A stretch of 20,076 nucleotides of DNA, from the NCBI GenBank assembly GCA_964369845.1, contig CAYJFJ010000022.1, forward strand, positions 1 to 20,076. The letters run 5' to 3'. Source of the DNA: CAKOSP01 sp964369845. Lineage in GTDB: Bacteria > Bacillota_I > Bacilli_A > RF39 > UBA660. Below the pieces are notes generated by a model. The model worked only from the letters and a program-made list of their open reading frames with translations, had not been told where the DNA came from and did no database searches. The position numbers and the translations under genes were made by a program. Positions within the stretch are counted from its first letter, which is position 1, and each line of letters opens with the position of its first letter. Positions 1 through 7,441 of the stretch are shown here, in pieces.

Positions 1-35
1 AAAATAAGTTTTTTGTCTTGTAATAATTTATTCAT
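1..35 (-). CDS. Partial gene start running off the left edge (hypothetical)
   Basis: Eleven complete codons of a minus-strand reading frame begin at an ATG (33-35) and read MNKLLQDKKLI before the window ends. A Shine-Dalgarno-like AGGAT lies 9 nt upstream of the ATG, and a TTGTAA plus TATATT-like element lies between it and the terminator of the preceding operon. This matches the terminator-promoter-gene spacing seen elsewhere in the window. The product cannot be identified from so few residues, and the frame could be fortuitous. Confidence 0.4.
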   Translation of the reverse strand, partial: MNKLLQDKKLI

Positions 36-91
36 ATAAGGTATCCTATCTTTCTTATAAAGAATATAATATATTTTTATTTATTACAAGA
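16..91. repeat. Perfect 11-nt inverted repeat around a putative promoter
   Basis: TCTTGTAATAA at 16-26 is the exact reverse complement of TTATTACAAGA at 81-91. The arms flank the putative promoter and start codon of the partial gene at the left edge. It could be an operator pair, or chance in such AT-rich DNA. The 54-nt separation makes a simple hairpin less likely. Confidence 0.3.
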
Positions 92-114
92 AAAAAACTA
101 GGAAATTCCTAGTT
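91..114 (-). terminator. Intrinsic terminator of the zinc-ribbon operon
   Basis: Read on the minus strand, AACTAGGAA and TTCCTAGTT form a near-continuous palindrome (96-114) followed by seven T (97-91). The stop codon of the 243-residue membrane protein (113-115) overlaps the stem. Confidence 0.75.
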
Positions 115-844
115 AAAAATTAAAGTATGTATTAACAGCTCCGCCTACCATATCTTTAAGTATGTTAGGTACAACTATATCTACTGTTACAAAGTTAATT
201 ATAATAAGTGCTACTACTGTTGAAATAAGTACTGCATAAACTTTTTTACTATTATTAATATTTGTAACTAAATTTAAATTAGTAATTAAAGTAATATTAC
301 TTAGTAAAGCTCCTAAATATACAGTATATAACATATATTCAGGTGCTACATAATAAAGTATTATTGTTAATAACATAGCTGGCACAAATGAAATATAACT
401 TCCACATGTATATGCTATACATTTTTTAAAATCAGCTTGTTCATCTTTGAAAATGTATTTTAGTGAAACAAATAACATTGATCCTAAAGCTCCAAATGTT
501 ACTGCTATTAAAATAATTATATTAATAATGATTGAAACTATAGGTGCTTCTCCTACAATGTCATTTATCATTATGATGAATAAAATCATCATAAATAACG
601 CTATTGCAGCTGGAATCATTAATGATAACACAAAGTTTTTTTCTTTAACAAATTCCTTTAAACCTTCTTCAGGTTCTTTTACCATTTTTATTCCTATATT
701 TTTAATATTATCAACATCGAATGCTGATTTATTATTTGTAGTTACTACAGTCGTAGCAGCCACACCACTGTTAACTGACGCAGTAGCTTCACAGCTACAA
801 ACTCCATTAACTAATTCTTTTCCACATTTTGTACAAAATTTCAT
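113..844 (-). CDS. Zinc-ribbon, multi-pass membrane protein
   Basis: A 243-residue protein with an N-terminal zinc ribbon (C4, C7, C16, C18; spacing CxxC-x8-CxC), a short polar linker, then five hydrophobic helices at about residues 70-95, 100-128, 143-165, 168-190 and 200-222. The layout resembles Yip1-like zinc-ribbon membrane proteins of Firmicutes, but I cannot assign a family. The start is well supported: AGGAGG lies 8 nt upstream, and the stop of the preceding gene overlaps that ribosome binding site with a 12-nt gap. It is therefore the second gene of an operon with the TcaA-like protein and shares its promoter. A role in envelope sensing or membrane organisation is inference from the fold and the neighbour. 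Nothing looks truncated. Confidence 0.85.
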   Translation of the reverse strand: MKFCTKCGKELVNGVCSCEATASVNSGVAATTVVTTNNKSAFDVDNIKNIGIKMVKEPEEGLKEFVKEKNFVLSLMIPAAIALFMMILFIIMINDIVGEAPIVSIIINIIILIAVTFGALGSMLFVSLKYIFKDEQADFKKCIAYTCGSYISFVPAMLLTIILYYVAPEYMLYTVYLGALLSNITLITNLNLVTNINNSKKVYAVLISTVVALIIINFVTVDIVVPNILKDMVGGAVNTYFNF

Positions 845-856
845 TTTTTATTCCTC

Positions 857-2017
857 CTAATATTTACTAAAATATTCTGGTAAATAATCAAAACCAGTTA
901 TTTTAATTTTTCCATCTTCTAATTTTATCATAGCTGTTACATAATCTTCTTCATCATTTGTAACAGTTTTTATTTCATCTGTAAATAACTCTTCATACTG
1001 TAGTTCATAACTATATGACAATTTAAAGTCTAGTTCTACATCGCCATCTGAAAATGATAACTCTATATCACTTATTTTATCAAACGTAAATTTAGTTAAT
1101 CCGTTAGTCAAATCTAAATCATCATAAACTACTGTTAACTCCTCAGATAAATTTAATTCTTCAGCTGATGAGTCAGTCATTAACCCTTCATACATAGTTA
1201 CAATAGTTTCTTCTAAATCTTTCTTAACTGCAAGCTCATCTTCATCAGTTAACTTCGCATCGTAATATGATGCTGAATAACTTCCACCAATTTCAAACTC
1301 AAAACCTGACATTGAAAATTTAACATCATATACTAAGTTTTCAAAAATAGTATCTATTGTATATTTATCTACTCCATAACTAGTTTCTTCTAAATATTTA
1401 TCACTTACTTCTTTTCCAGCTATTGTTACTTTTGCACCTTCTGGCACCGTTATTGAATAATCAGTTTCTATATATTTACTAAATTCATACGGTGTGCTTG
1501 TTAGCTCATATTCATCAAATAAGAAGAATACTTTTTCATCAGTTTTTCTAACTGAAAAACGCCCTTCTTCTTGGTCACCATCTTCATCAATATAACTATA
1601 TTCTAAATAAACTTTATCAGTTACGACATCAAGATCTGCATCAACATATTTTTTTACTTTTATATTTGTAACTTTTTCATTATCTTTAGTTGCCTCAACA
1701 AACATTTCTTTACTAAAGAATTCACTTTCTTCAACATCTGCATAATCAAATGCACATTCTTTACCATTTAAGAAACAATCCAGCATTTTTTCTGCTTGTT
1801 TTTCAGCAGAAAATTGTCCTTCTATAATTTTATAAATTATAAATAAAACTACTACTACACCAATTACTATTAATATAATTGGATTTATTTTTTTCTTTTC
1901 TTTAGGAACATTATTACTTACCGGAGCTACATTTATATTTTCTTGTAATTTATTACCACAAGATTCACAAAACATTGCATTTGGTTCATTTTTTGTTCCA
2001 CAGTTTCCACAAAACAT
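857..2017 (-). CDS. TcaA-like zinc-ribbon single-pass membrane protein
   Basis: A 386-residue protein with three parts: a C4 zinc ribbon at the N-terminus (C3, C6, C17, C20), one membrane helix at about residues 45-62, and an acidic region of about 320 residues predicted to lie outside the cell. This is the architecture of the TcaA/YvbJ group, in which Staphylococcus TcaA is linked to glycopeptide susceptibility. The segment around residues 190-240 (SITVPEGAKVTIAGKEV and following) looks like the beta-rich repeat of that group. That is resemblance by eye, not a search result. The start has AGAGG upstream and lies about 25 nt after a near-perfect sigma-A promoter. It is the first gene of the zinc-ribbon operon. 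A cell-wall-related role is inferred from family resemblance and from the VanY homologue 2 kb away. Confidence 0.85.
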   Translation of the reverse strand: MFCGNCGTKNEPNAMFCESCGNKLQENINVAPVSNNVPKEKKKINPIILIVIGVVVVLFIIYKIIEGQFSAEKQAEKMLDCFLNGKECAFDYADVEESEFFSKEMFVEATKDNEKVTNIKVKKYVDADLDVVTDKVYLEYSYIDEDGDQEEGRFSVRKTDEKVFFLFDEYELTSTPYEFSKYIETDYSITVPEGAKVTIAGKEVSDKYLEETSYGVDKYTIDTIFENLVYDVKFSMSGFEFEIGGSYSASYYDAKLTDEDELAVKKDLEETIVTMYEGLMTDSSAEELNLSEELTVVYDDLDLTNGLTKFTFDKISDIELSFSDGDVELDFKLSYSYELQYEELFTDEIKTVTNDEEDYVTAMIKLEDGKIKITGFDYLPEYFSKY

Positions 2018-2042
2018 TATTTACCTCTTTCCTACATTAATA

Positions 2043-2071
2043 ATTATATTATATATATAAGTCTTAGTCAA
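2043..2071 (-). promoter_or_regulatory. Sigma-A promoter of the zinc-ribbon operon
   Basis: On the minus strand TTGACT (2071-2066), a 17-nt spacer and TATAAT (2048-2043) give a near-consensus vegetative promoter. The start codon lies 25 nt downstream, so the leader is under 20 nt. This is the strongest promoter in the window by consensus. Confidence 0.85.
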
Positions 2072-2083
2072 TTAATCTTACGC

Positions 2084-2130
2084 AAAAAAAATATATATTT
2101 CAATATGTCTAAATCCACTTTGAAATATAT
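2084..2130 (-). terminator. Intrinsic terminator of the 118-residue orphan gene
   Basis: On the minus strand an 11-bp stem (2130-2120 with 2103-2093, ATATATTTCAA and its complement) encloses a 16-nt loop and is followed by eight T (2091-2084). The gene's stop codon (2109-2111) lies in the loop. The stem is almost all A/T, so strength is uncertain. Confidence 0.65.
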
Positions 2131-2465
2131 ACTATTCTTGTTGTATAATGTGCATAATTTATAAAAAAATCTATGATTTTTTCAACTATGATTTTTAACA
2201 AATCTTTTGTTTCACTTGAAACTTTAATACTAAGAATACAGTTTTGCATATCTTTTCTGAAAAGATAGTCGTCAATATATTTTTTCATTGCCTTATCCAT
2301 GTTCACAATTTCTGTAATTCTATCTTCCGTTAACTTCTCTTTCTTAAAAATGAAATTTCTGTATAAGCTAATCATCTTAGGAGTGAAGTTATCTCCATCT
2401 GCTGATTCAAAATTAATTATTTCATAAAAATTTGTACAATACTTTAAAATTTCTTTATTTTTCAT
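2109..2465 (-). CDS. Small cytosolic protein of unknown function (118 aa)
   Basis: I do not recognise this protein. It begins MKNKEILKYC and is mostly predicted helix with no membrane segment or signal peptide. It has two cysteines (C10 and one near residue 77), an amphipathic C-terminal helix (KDLLKIIVEKIIDFFINY) and no known catalytic motif. The frame stays open upstream to 2501, but I chose the ATG at 2465. GAGGA lies just before it, and the promoter -10 (2493-2498) overlaps the start region of the longer frame, so a longer product could not be made from that transcript. It is transcribed alone, divergently from the surface protein at 2593, between its own promoter and terminator. Confidence 0.75.
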   Translation of the reverse strand: MKNKEILKYCTNFYEIINFESADGDNFTPKMISLYRNFIFKKEKLTEDRITEIVNMDKAMKKYIDDYLFRKDMQNCILSIKVSSETKDLLKIIVEKIIDFFINYAHYTTRIVYISKWI

Positions 2466-2492
2466 ACCTATCCTCACTTCTACTTTAAATAA

Positions 2493-2521
2493 AGTATACA
2501 ATTAATTATTCTAATTGTAAA
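2493..2521 (-). promoter_or_regulatory. Sigma-A promoter of the 118-residue orphan gene
   Basis: TTTACA (2521-2516), a 17-nt spacer and TATACT (2498-2493) on the minus strand. The start codon is 27 nt further on. It sits back to back with the promoter of the plus-strand surface protein gene. Confidence 0.75.
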
Positions 2522-2537
2522 TAATTTTTGGAAATTA

Positions 2538-2566
2538 TTTACTATTTTTTTAGTTTATGATAAACT
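2538..2566 (+). promoter_or_regulatory. Sigma-A promoter of the 527-residue surface protein gene
   Basis: TTTACT (2538-2543), a 17-nt spacer and TAAACT (2561-2566) preceded by TGA, an extended -10. The start codon follows 26 nt later, with AGGAG in between. Confidence 0.65.
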
Positions 2567-2592
2567 CATTTATGAAAGTAGGAGTTTAAAAA

Positions 2593-4176
2593 ATGGAAAA
2601 TGAAAATTTAAATACTAATACTACTCAAGTTAGTAATAGTACTGGTTTTAACCAAAATAACGCAACTGTTGTGAGTTATAATAATACACAACCGAAGCAA
2701 AACAATTCAATTAAAATAGGAGCTGCGATTATAATACCTGTTTTAATTATTTTAGGGGCACTTGGATTTACTTATTACAATATGCTTAGTAATTCAATTT
2801 ATGAAATTGCAATTAACGCAATAGCAGATGATATGATTGGTGCTGTTGATGAGTTTGAAAAAAGAACTGTTTTAGTTACTAATGATGATAATTCAATTAT
2901 TAACTATGGTAATTTATCTTTTAATTCTAATTTACCTGGACTTGAAAGTTTTAATGGAGCTGAAATGGCTTTTGAAATTGGTCTTGATTATGAAAATGAT
3001 AATTTATTTTTTAACACTGATTTTATTCAAAATGATGTATCTTTCTTAGATTTTAGTTTTGTTATTGATGAAAATACTCTTTTAGTTGAAGCTAATAAAA
3101 TTTTTGATACTATAATTAAAACTGATTTTGAAAATACTTTATCTAGCTTAACTGCAGCAGAATATTCTACTGAAGATATCAAAGAAATTATTAGAACTTC
3201 TGCTGATGCTTTAATAGAAGCTATAAAACCTGTTAGTTATACAAGTGAAAAAATGACTATAAATGGTATAGAAGTTACTGCGCATGTTTATGACTTAGAT
3301 GCTAAAGAACTAGAATTTATTGTTAATAAAATTTTTGATAAATTAGAAAATGACTCTATAACTATTGAAATTTTATCTACAATGACAGGTATGGATAAAT
3401 CACTTATTGAAGATATGCTAGCTGAAGATGTTACTTTCTCATTTAGCGATACTGTAACTATTCACCTTTATACTTCTGGATTTTTATTTAATTATGCTGG
3501 ATTTGCTATAGGACAAAATGAAGAAATGTTTCTTACTTATACTACTAGTGAAGATGAATCAAACATTGAGCTAGGATCTAAAGAAGCTAGCATAGTTGCT
3601 AAAAGTATAGATAATGTAACTACAATAAACATTTATGAAAACGGTTCTCTTGTGAAAGATTATGGAACTTTAAAAATAACTAAAACTAATGAAAATTCTT
3701 ATACATTTAATTATAGTGCTTCTCTTGATGGTTCTGAACTTACATTAAAAGGAAATTTAGACTTTTCTAAAACTGATAATAATAAAGCATCGTTAGATTC
3801 TAGTATTACTTTAGAAATGTCTATGGGAACTGAATCTTATGATATGACTTTAGATTTTTCTTTAAACCAAGAAAAAAACAAGGATATTAGCAGTATTAAT
3901 GGAAGTAATGCTGTAGATATTAATTCTTTAACAGATGCTGAAAAACAAGAAATTTCCAATAATTTATTAGAAGCTATTGAAGGAACTTATTTAGATTTTT
4001 TTACTGATTTATTAGGAGCAAATGACTTTGTATCTGAGGAAGTAAGTGATGCTACTAAATGTAATACTGCTGTAATGTGCACTCCTTCTTACTTTTACGA
4101 AGGTCAAAATGAATGTGTATATTATGATGAAAACTCTAATGCTGAAATAGTATATTGTCCAAATACTGTAATGTAA
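2593..4176 (+). CDS. Membrane-anchored surface protein with Cys-rich tail, paralog A
   Basis: A 527-residue protein of unknown function. Residues 1-37 are rich in Asn, Thr and Gln, a membrane helix follows at about 42-66, and the rest is an acidic, Asn/Ser/Thr-rich, beta-rich region predicted outside the cell. The last 40 residues hold four cysteines (490, 496, 508, 522), unusual for a Firmicute surface protein and suggestive of two disulfides. The extracytoplasmic part is clearly related to the protein encoded at 5268-6596. They share the segment NGIEVTAHVYDLD / TQVTAHIYKLD, a following helix with IFDKL / IFAIL, a hydrophobic IHLYTSGF / IEVYTNGF block and INIYENGSL / LGIYENNSL. AGGAG precedes the ATG. 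Paralogs flanking a D,D-carboxypeptidase suggest an envelope role, which is inference. Confidence 0.85.
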   Translation: MENENLNTNTTQVSNSTGFNQNNATVVSYNNTQPKQNNSIKIGAAIIIPVLIILGALGFTYYNMLSNSIYEIAINAIADDMIGAVDEFEKRTVLVTNDDNSIINYGNLSFNSNLPGLESFNGAEMAFEIGLDYENDNLFFNTDFIQNDVSFLDFSFVIDENTLLVEANKIFDTIIKTDFENTLSSLTAAEYSTEDIKEIIRTSADALIEAIKPVSYTSEKMTINGIEVTAHVYDLDAKELEFIVNKIFDKLENDSITIEILSTMTGMDKSLIEDMLAEDVTFSFSDTVTIHLYTSGFLFNYAGFAIGQNEEMFLTYTTSEDESNIELGSKEASIVAKSIDNVTTINIYENGSLVKDYGTLKITKTNENSYTFNYSASLDGSELTLKGNLDFSKTDNNKASLDSSITLEMSMGTESYDMTLDFSLNQEKNKDISSINGSNAVDINSLTDAEKQEISNNLLEAIEGTYLDFFTDLLGANDFVSEEVSDATKCNTAVMCTPSYFYEGQNECVYYDENSNAEIVYCPNTVM

Positions 4177-4191
4177 TATTACAGTTTTTTT
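4165..4191 (+). terminator. Intrinsic terminator of surface paralog A
   Basis: An 8-bp stem, ACTGTAAT (4165-4172) with ATTACAGT (4178-4185), closes a 5-nt loop that contains the stop codon and runs into seven T (4185-4191). Confidence 0.85.
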
Positions 4192-4212
4192 ATGGATTTT
4201 TATTTTTATTTT

Positions 4213-4221
4213 TGTTACAAT
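4213..4221 (+). promoter_or_regulatory. Extended -10 promoter of the VanY-type gene
   Basis: TGT-TACAAT (4213-4221) is an extended -10 element directly after the upstream terminator. I see no good -35. Transcription would start near 4228, placing the GGTGAT ribosome binding site at the very 5' end of the mRNA. Confidence 0.5.
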
Positions 4222-4236
4222 TAAGATGGTGATAAT

Positions 4237-5199
4237 ATGGCAACTAAATTAAAATTAAAGAAAAAATTTAAATTTACTCTACTATTCATTATTATAGGAA
4301 TAATACTTATCATATATGGCCTTAATAAGTATTCTACTTATTTATATGAACAAAGTTATGAATTTAAGTTTTTGGAAATCGGTTATTCTCTTGAAGAAAT
4401 CGAAATTCTAGAAAATAATTTTTCAGATGAAAAATTAAACAGTTTACTTGAAACTGACAAAGATGAAATTATATTTGAAATTTTAGCTAGTAAATATTAT
4501 ATAAAGGAACATTACGATGAATATTATAACTATTTAGCTGAAAATAATAATTTATCTACCACTGAAGTAATTAGTATTATTAATACAAATACTGATGAAT
4601 TTTTTTATGAAGACGTTACCTCTAGTGATTTAACAGATGGAGATTTAATATTAGTTAATAAATACAACTCTTTAGATGAAAATTATGTTCCAGATGATTT
4701 AGTTACTATTTCAACAAAATACTCTTGGGGAAGCTATGGCTCTCAACAATGCTTTTCTCATGTATACGATGCTTTTTTAGATATGTGGAGTGATGCAAAC
4801 GAAGAAGACATTTACCTTATGATTAACTCGTCTTACAGATCTTTTGATGAACAAGACGATGTTTACAATTCGTATTTAGATTCAAAAGGAGAAAGATATG
4901 CTGATTCTATCGCTGCTAGAGCAGGACACTCTGAACACCAAACTGGCCTAGCTCTTGATATTTTTTCTAAAGATTATTCAAGCATGAGTAATTTTTATGA
5001 TTCTCCAGATTACAACTGGTTAGTTGACAATGCTCATAAATACGGTTTTATTATAAGATATACCGAAAATGATGAGGATTTAACCGGATATAGCTTTGAA
5101 TCGTGGCATTATAGGTATGTCGGTAAAGACGTTGCAACTTACATTTATAACAGCAATATTACATTCGATGAATATTATGAATATTATATAAATTATTAA
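4237..5199 (+). CDS. VanY-type D-alanyl-D-alanine carboxypeptidase (M15B)
   Basis: A 320-residue membrane-anchored zinc peptidase expected to trim the terminal D-Ala from peptidoglycan stem peptides. It has a basic N-terminus, a membrane helix at about residues 12-31, a helical linker to about 130, and the M15B domain from about 137. The domain shows the family's opening LILVNKYNSL, the substrate-binding SSYRSF (R201), HSEHQTGLALD with zinc ligands H234 and D241, and ESWHYRY with catalytic E288 and zinc ligand H291. All key residues are present, so activity is likely. The start is the first ATG after GGTGAT. It lies between two paralogous surface proteins, each unit apparently with its own promoter. 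A role in wall remodelling or glycopeptide tolerance is inferred from the family; no van regulatory genes are adjacent. Confidence 0.93.
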   Translation: MATKLKLKKKFKFTLLFIIIGIILIIYGLNKYSTYLYEQSYEFKFLEIGYSLEEIEILENNFSDEKLNSLLETDKDEIIFEILASKYYIKEHYDEYYNYLAENNNLSTTEVISIINTNTDEFFYEDVTSSDLTDGDLILVNKYNSLDENYVPDDLVTISTKYSWGSYGSQQCFSHVYDAFLDMWSDANEEDIYLMINSSYRSFDEQDDVYNSYLDSKGERYADSIAARAGHSEHQTGLALDIFSKDYSSMSNFYDSPDYNWLVDNAHKYGFIIRYTENDEDLTGYSFESWHYRYVGKDVATYIYNSNITFDEYYEYYINY

Positions 5200-5214
5200 T
5201 TTGTATAATTTTTT
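5190..5214 (+). terminator. Weak possible terminator after the VanY-type gene
   Basis: A 7-bp all-A/T stem (AAATTAT at 5190-5196 with ATAATTT at 5205-5211) overlaps the stop codon region and runs into T residues to 5214. The thermodynamics are poor, so some readthrough into the next gene is plausible. Confidence 0.35.
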
Positions 5215-5215
5215 A

Positions 5216-5245
5216 TTGTAATAATATTATTTATTATGCTATACT
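5216..5245 (+). promoter_or_regulatory. Sigma-A promoter of surface paralog B
   Basis: TTGTAA (5216-5221), an 18-nt spacer and TATACT (5240-5245) preceded by TGC, an extended -10. The start codon follows 22 nt later, with AAAGGAT between. Confidence 0.7.
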
Positions 5246-5267
5246 TCCTTAAGAAAGGATATATTCT

Positions 5268-6596
5268 ATGAAAAAAAACAAAATATCTTTATCTTTTAAA
5301 ATTATTATAATTTCTATAGTTTTACTAAGTATCTTTTTTATTGCAGGTTTTAAAATTTATTTTAGCTTTTCTAAAAATATTTATAATCTAGTATTTAATA
5401 ATTTTGAAGAAGATATAACTTCAACTTTAACTGATGTAACTGATATAATTACTTTTAATGTAAATACCCCGACTGTTTCTGAAGGAAATATTACTTTTTC
5501 CTCTAATAATGAAATTTTAACTAATTTTGCTTCAAATGAGATTAATTATAAATTTCATAATAATAATGTTAATACAATAAACGGAAGTATATCTTTTAAC
5601 TCTTTAGACAAAAATATTTTAGACACAAATATATTAATTGATGAAATAACTTCTTATGTTAGTTCTTCAAATATAGATTCTACTGTTTATAAAAATGAAC
5701 CTATAATTAACTATTCTATGCTTGATAGTAATTTAAACATAGAATATATTGAGGTTTTAACTAAATTAATTTTTAACTCTTTTAGCGATACTATTGATAA
5801 TGAAAATTTTATTAAAGAAAATAAAGAAATAGATTTAAACGGTAAAAAAACTCAAGTTACAGCGCATATATATAAACTTGATAATGTTGATTATAAAAAA
5901 ACAGTTGATGAAATTTTTGCTATACTATCTACTGATGAAAATTTAAAGAAACTTAGTGATGCTAGCAACTCTAGTTCCGATGCTATAAGTGCTAATTTAC
6001 AAAATCTAAAGAATTCTTTAGTTATTAATTCAGAGGATGATTTTATAATTGAAGTTTATACTAATGGATTTTTTAATAAAGTTGTTGGTTTATCTGTATT
6101 TTTAAATAATGATTTTCATATAAATTATGTAAATAATACTGATATTGATGTATTTACTGTTGTTATTAATGATGAAGGTTTTATAGCTGAGGTTAATAAA
6201 GATTTTATAAGACTTGGAATTTATGAAAATAATTCATTAAATACTGACTATGGTTATATTGATATTGTTAAAGTATCTGATACTGTTTTTGAAGTTAAAT
6301 ATATTTTAAAACAAGGTGATAATTTATTAGAGTTATCTTTAAAATTAACTTCTATAACTGATACTGAAAAGTTAAATAAATATAGCGTTGATATAAACTT
6401 TTTGTTAAAATCTGACTCTAATGATTATTATGTAAAAAGTTCTTTAATTAACGAAACTACCGCTGGTGTATATAACAGCACTTTATCTACTTCTGATTAT
6501 AAAGAGTTTGATGATGATACATTAAATAGTTACAAAAATAATTTTATCGATATTTTAACTAATAATTATTATCTTGATATTTTTAAAATATTATAA
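5268..6596 (+). CDS. Membrane-anchored surface protein, paralog B
   Basis: A 442-residue protein of unknown function with a short basic N-terminus, a membrane helix at about residues 10-32 and a long acidic, Asn/Ser-rich region predicted outside the cell. It shares with paralog A (2593-4176) the order of conserved blocks: a membrane-proximal helix (NNFEEDI), an LNGKKTQVTAHIYKLD block followed by a helix ending IFAIL, then IEVYTNGFF and LGIYENNSL blocks near the C-terminus. It differs in lacking the Asn-rich cytoplasmic leader and the four-cysteine tail, which accounts for much of the length difference. Codon use matches its neighbours, so divergence after an old duplication is likelier than recent transfer. 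AAAGGAT precedes the ATG. A partnership with the intervening carboxypeptidase is inferred from position only. Confidence 0.85.
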   Translation: MKKNKISLSFKIIIISIVLLSIFFIAGFKIYFSFSKNIYNLVFNNFEEDITSTLTDVTDIITFNVNTPTVSEGNITFSSNNEILTNFASNEINYKFHNNNVNTINGSISFNSLDKNILDTNILIDEITSYVSSSNIDSTVYKNEPIINYSMLDSNLNIEYIEVLTKLIFNSFSDTIDNENFIKENKEIDLNGKKTQVTAHIYKLDNVDYKKTVDEIFAILSTDENLKKLSDASNSSSDAISANLQNLKNSLVINSEDDFIIEVYTNGFFNKVVGLSVFLNNDFHINYVNNTDIDVFTVVINDEGFIAEVNKDFIRLGIYENNSLNTDYGYIDIVKVSDTVFEVKYILKQGDNLLELSLKLTSITDTEKLNKYSVDINFLLKSDSNDYYVKSSLINETTAGVYNSTLSTSDYKEFDDDTLNSYKNNFIDILTNNYYLDIFKIL

Positions 6597-6597
6597 T

Positions 6598-6635
6598 AAA
6601 AAAAACTAATTGAAATTTTAAATCAATTAGTTTTT
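6598..6635. terminator. Bidirectional terminator between surface paralog B and mutM
   Basis: An 11-bp stem, AAACTAATTGA (6603-6613) with TCAATTAGTTT (6623-6633), has T residues after it on the plus strand (6631-6635) and eight T after it on the minus strand (6605-6598). The mutM stop codon (6623-6625) lies in the stem. Confidence 0.9.
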
Positions 6636-7438
6636 GTTTGGCATTTTTCACAGTAATAAGTGCTTCGTCCATCTATTTTATCTTTTTTTATAAGAGACTT
6701 ACATGTTTGACATAACTCATTTTCTTTCATATGTACACATAAAAAGTTTTGATAGTTTCCACTTACACCTAAACTTGAAGTATAACTTCTTATGGTGCAT
6801 CCACCCTCTTTAATAGATTTATCTAATATTTCTGTGCTTACCTTTATAATTTTTTCAATACTTTCCAAAGATAAATCTTTTCCCGCTGAATATGGATTTA
6901 TATTTGCTTTATATAATACTTCGTTAGCATAAATATTTCCAAGTCCTGACATTATACTTTGATCTAATAATAAAGTTTTTATGTTTTTATTTTTATTTTT
7001 TAATTTGTTTTTTAAATAATTACTAGTTGTTTGATGTGGTTCTGGACCTAATTTTTTGAAATAATCATCTAACTGAGATTTTTCAATAAGTTTACATCTT
7101 CCAAATTTTCTTGTATCATTATAAATCAATGTTTTATTATCTTCGAAAATGATTTGTAAATGATCATGCTTTGTTAATTCTTCTTTACTTTCTTTAACAA
7201 AAAATTTACCTTCCATTCTTAAATGAGATATCAAATAATAATTACTTGTTTCGAAAAGTAAATATTTTCCTTTTCTTTTAATATCTATAAACTCTTGATT
7301 AACTAGAGTTTCTTTAAAAAAATTCAAGTCATTTTCAATCATTTTTCCATATATGATATTTATTTTAACTATTTTTTTGTTTAGTATTTTAGTTTTTAGT
7401 ACTCTTCTTACTGTTTCAACCTCTGGTAACTCTGGCAT
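6623..7438 (-). CDS. mutM: Formamidopyrimidine-DNA glycosylase (Fpg/MutM)
   Basis: A 271-residue base-excision repair enzyme that removes 8-oxoguanine and formamidopyrimidines and nicks the DNA by beta/delta elimination. The N-terminus PELPEVETVRR supplies the catalytic proline (P2 before Met removal) and glutamate E3. RKGKYLLF carries the conserved hairpin lysine. SGLGNIYANEVLY marks the helix-two-turn-helix. The C-terminal zinc finger has C243, C246, C263 and C266, with the DNA-contacting arginine in DGRSTYYC (R258). Length is typical. It starts 3 nt after the polA stop codon, and its ribosome binding site (GAGGT) lies within the last polA codons, so the two are translated from one mRNA. 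polA-mutM order is common in Firmicutes; coaE, which often follows, is absent here. Confidence 0.97.
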   Translation of the reverse strand: MPELPEVETVRRVLKTKILNKKIVKINIIYGKMIENDLNFFKETLVNQEFIDIKRKGKYLLFETSNYYLISHLRMEGKFFVKESKEELTKHDHLQIIFEDNKTLIYNDTRKFGRCKLIEKSQLDDYFKKLGPEPHQTTSNYLKNKLKNKNKNIKTLLLDQSIMSGLGNIYANEVLYKANINPYSAGKDLSLESIEKIIKVSTEILDKSIKEGGCTIRSYTSSLGVSGNYQNFLCVHMKENELCQTCKSLIKKDKIDGRSTYYCEKCQTKTN

Positions 7439-7441
7439 AAA

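Noticed and set aside
447..860. Plus-strand open frame of 137 codons opposite the five-helix zinc-ribbon protein
   Set aside because: It is antisense to a well-supported gene with a good ribosome binding site, and its composition is the mirror of the hydrophobic helices. No ribosome binding site or promoter of its own is visible.
2466..2501. Upstream start for the 118-residue orphan
   Set aside because: The extra 12 residues overlap the -10 box of the gene's own promoter and lack a ribosome binding site; the ATG at 2465 has GAGGA.
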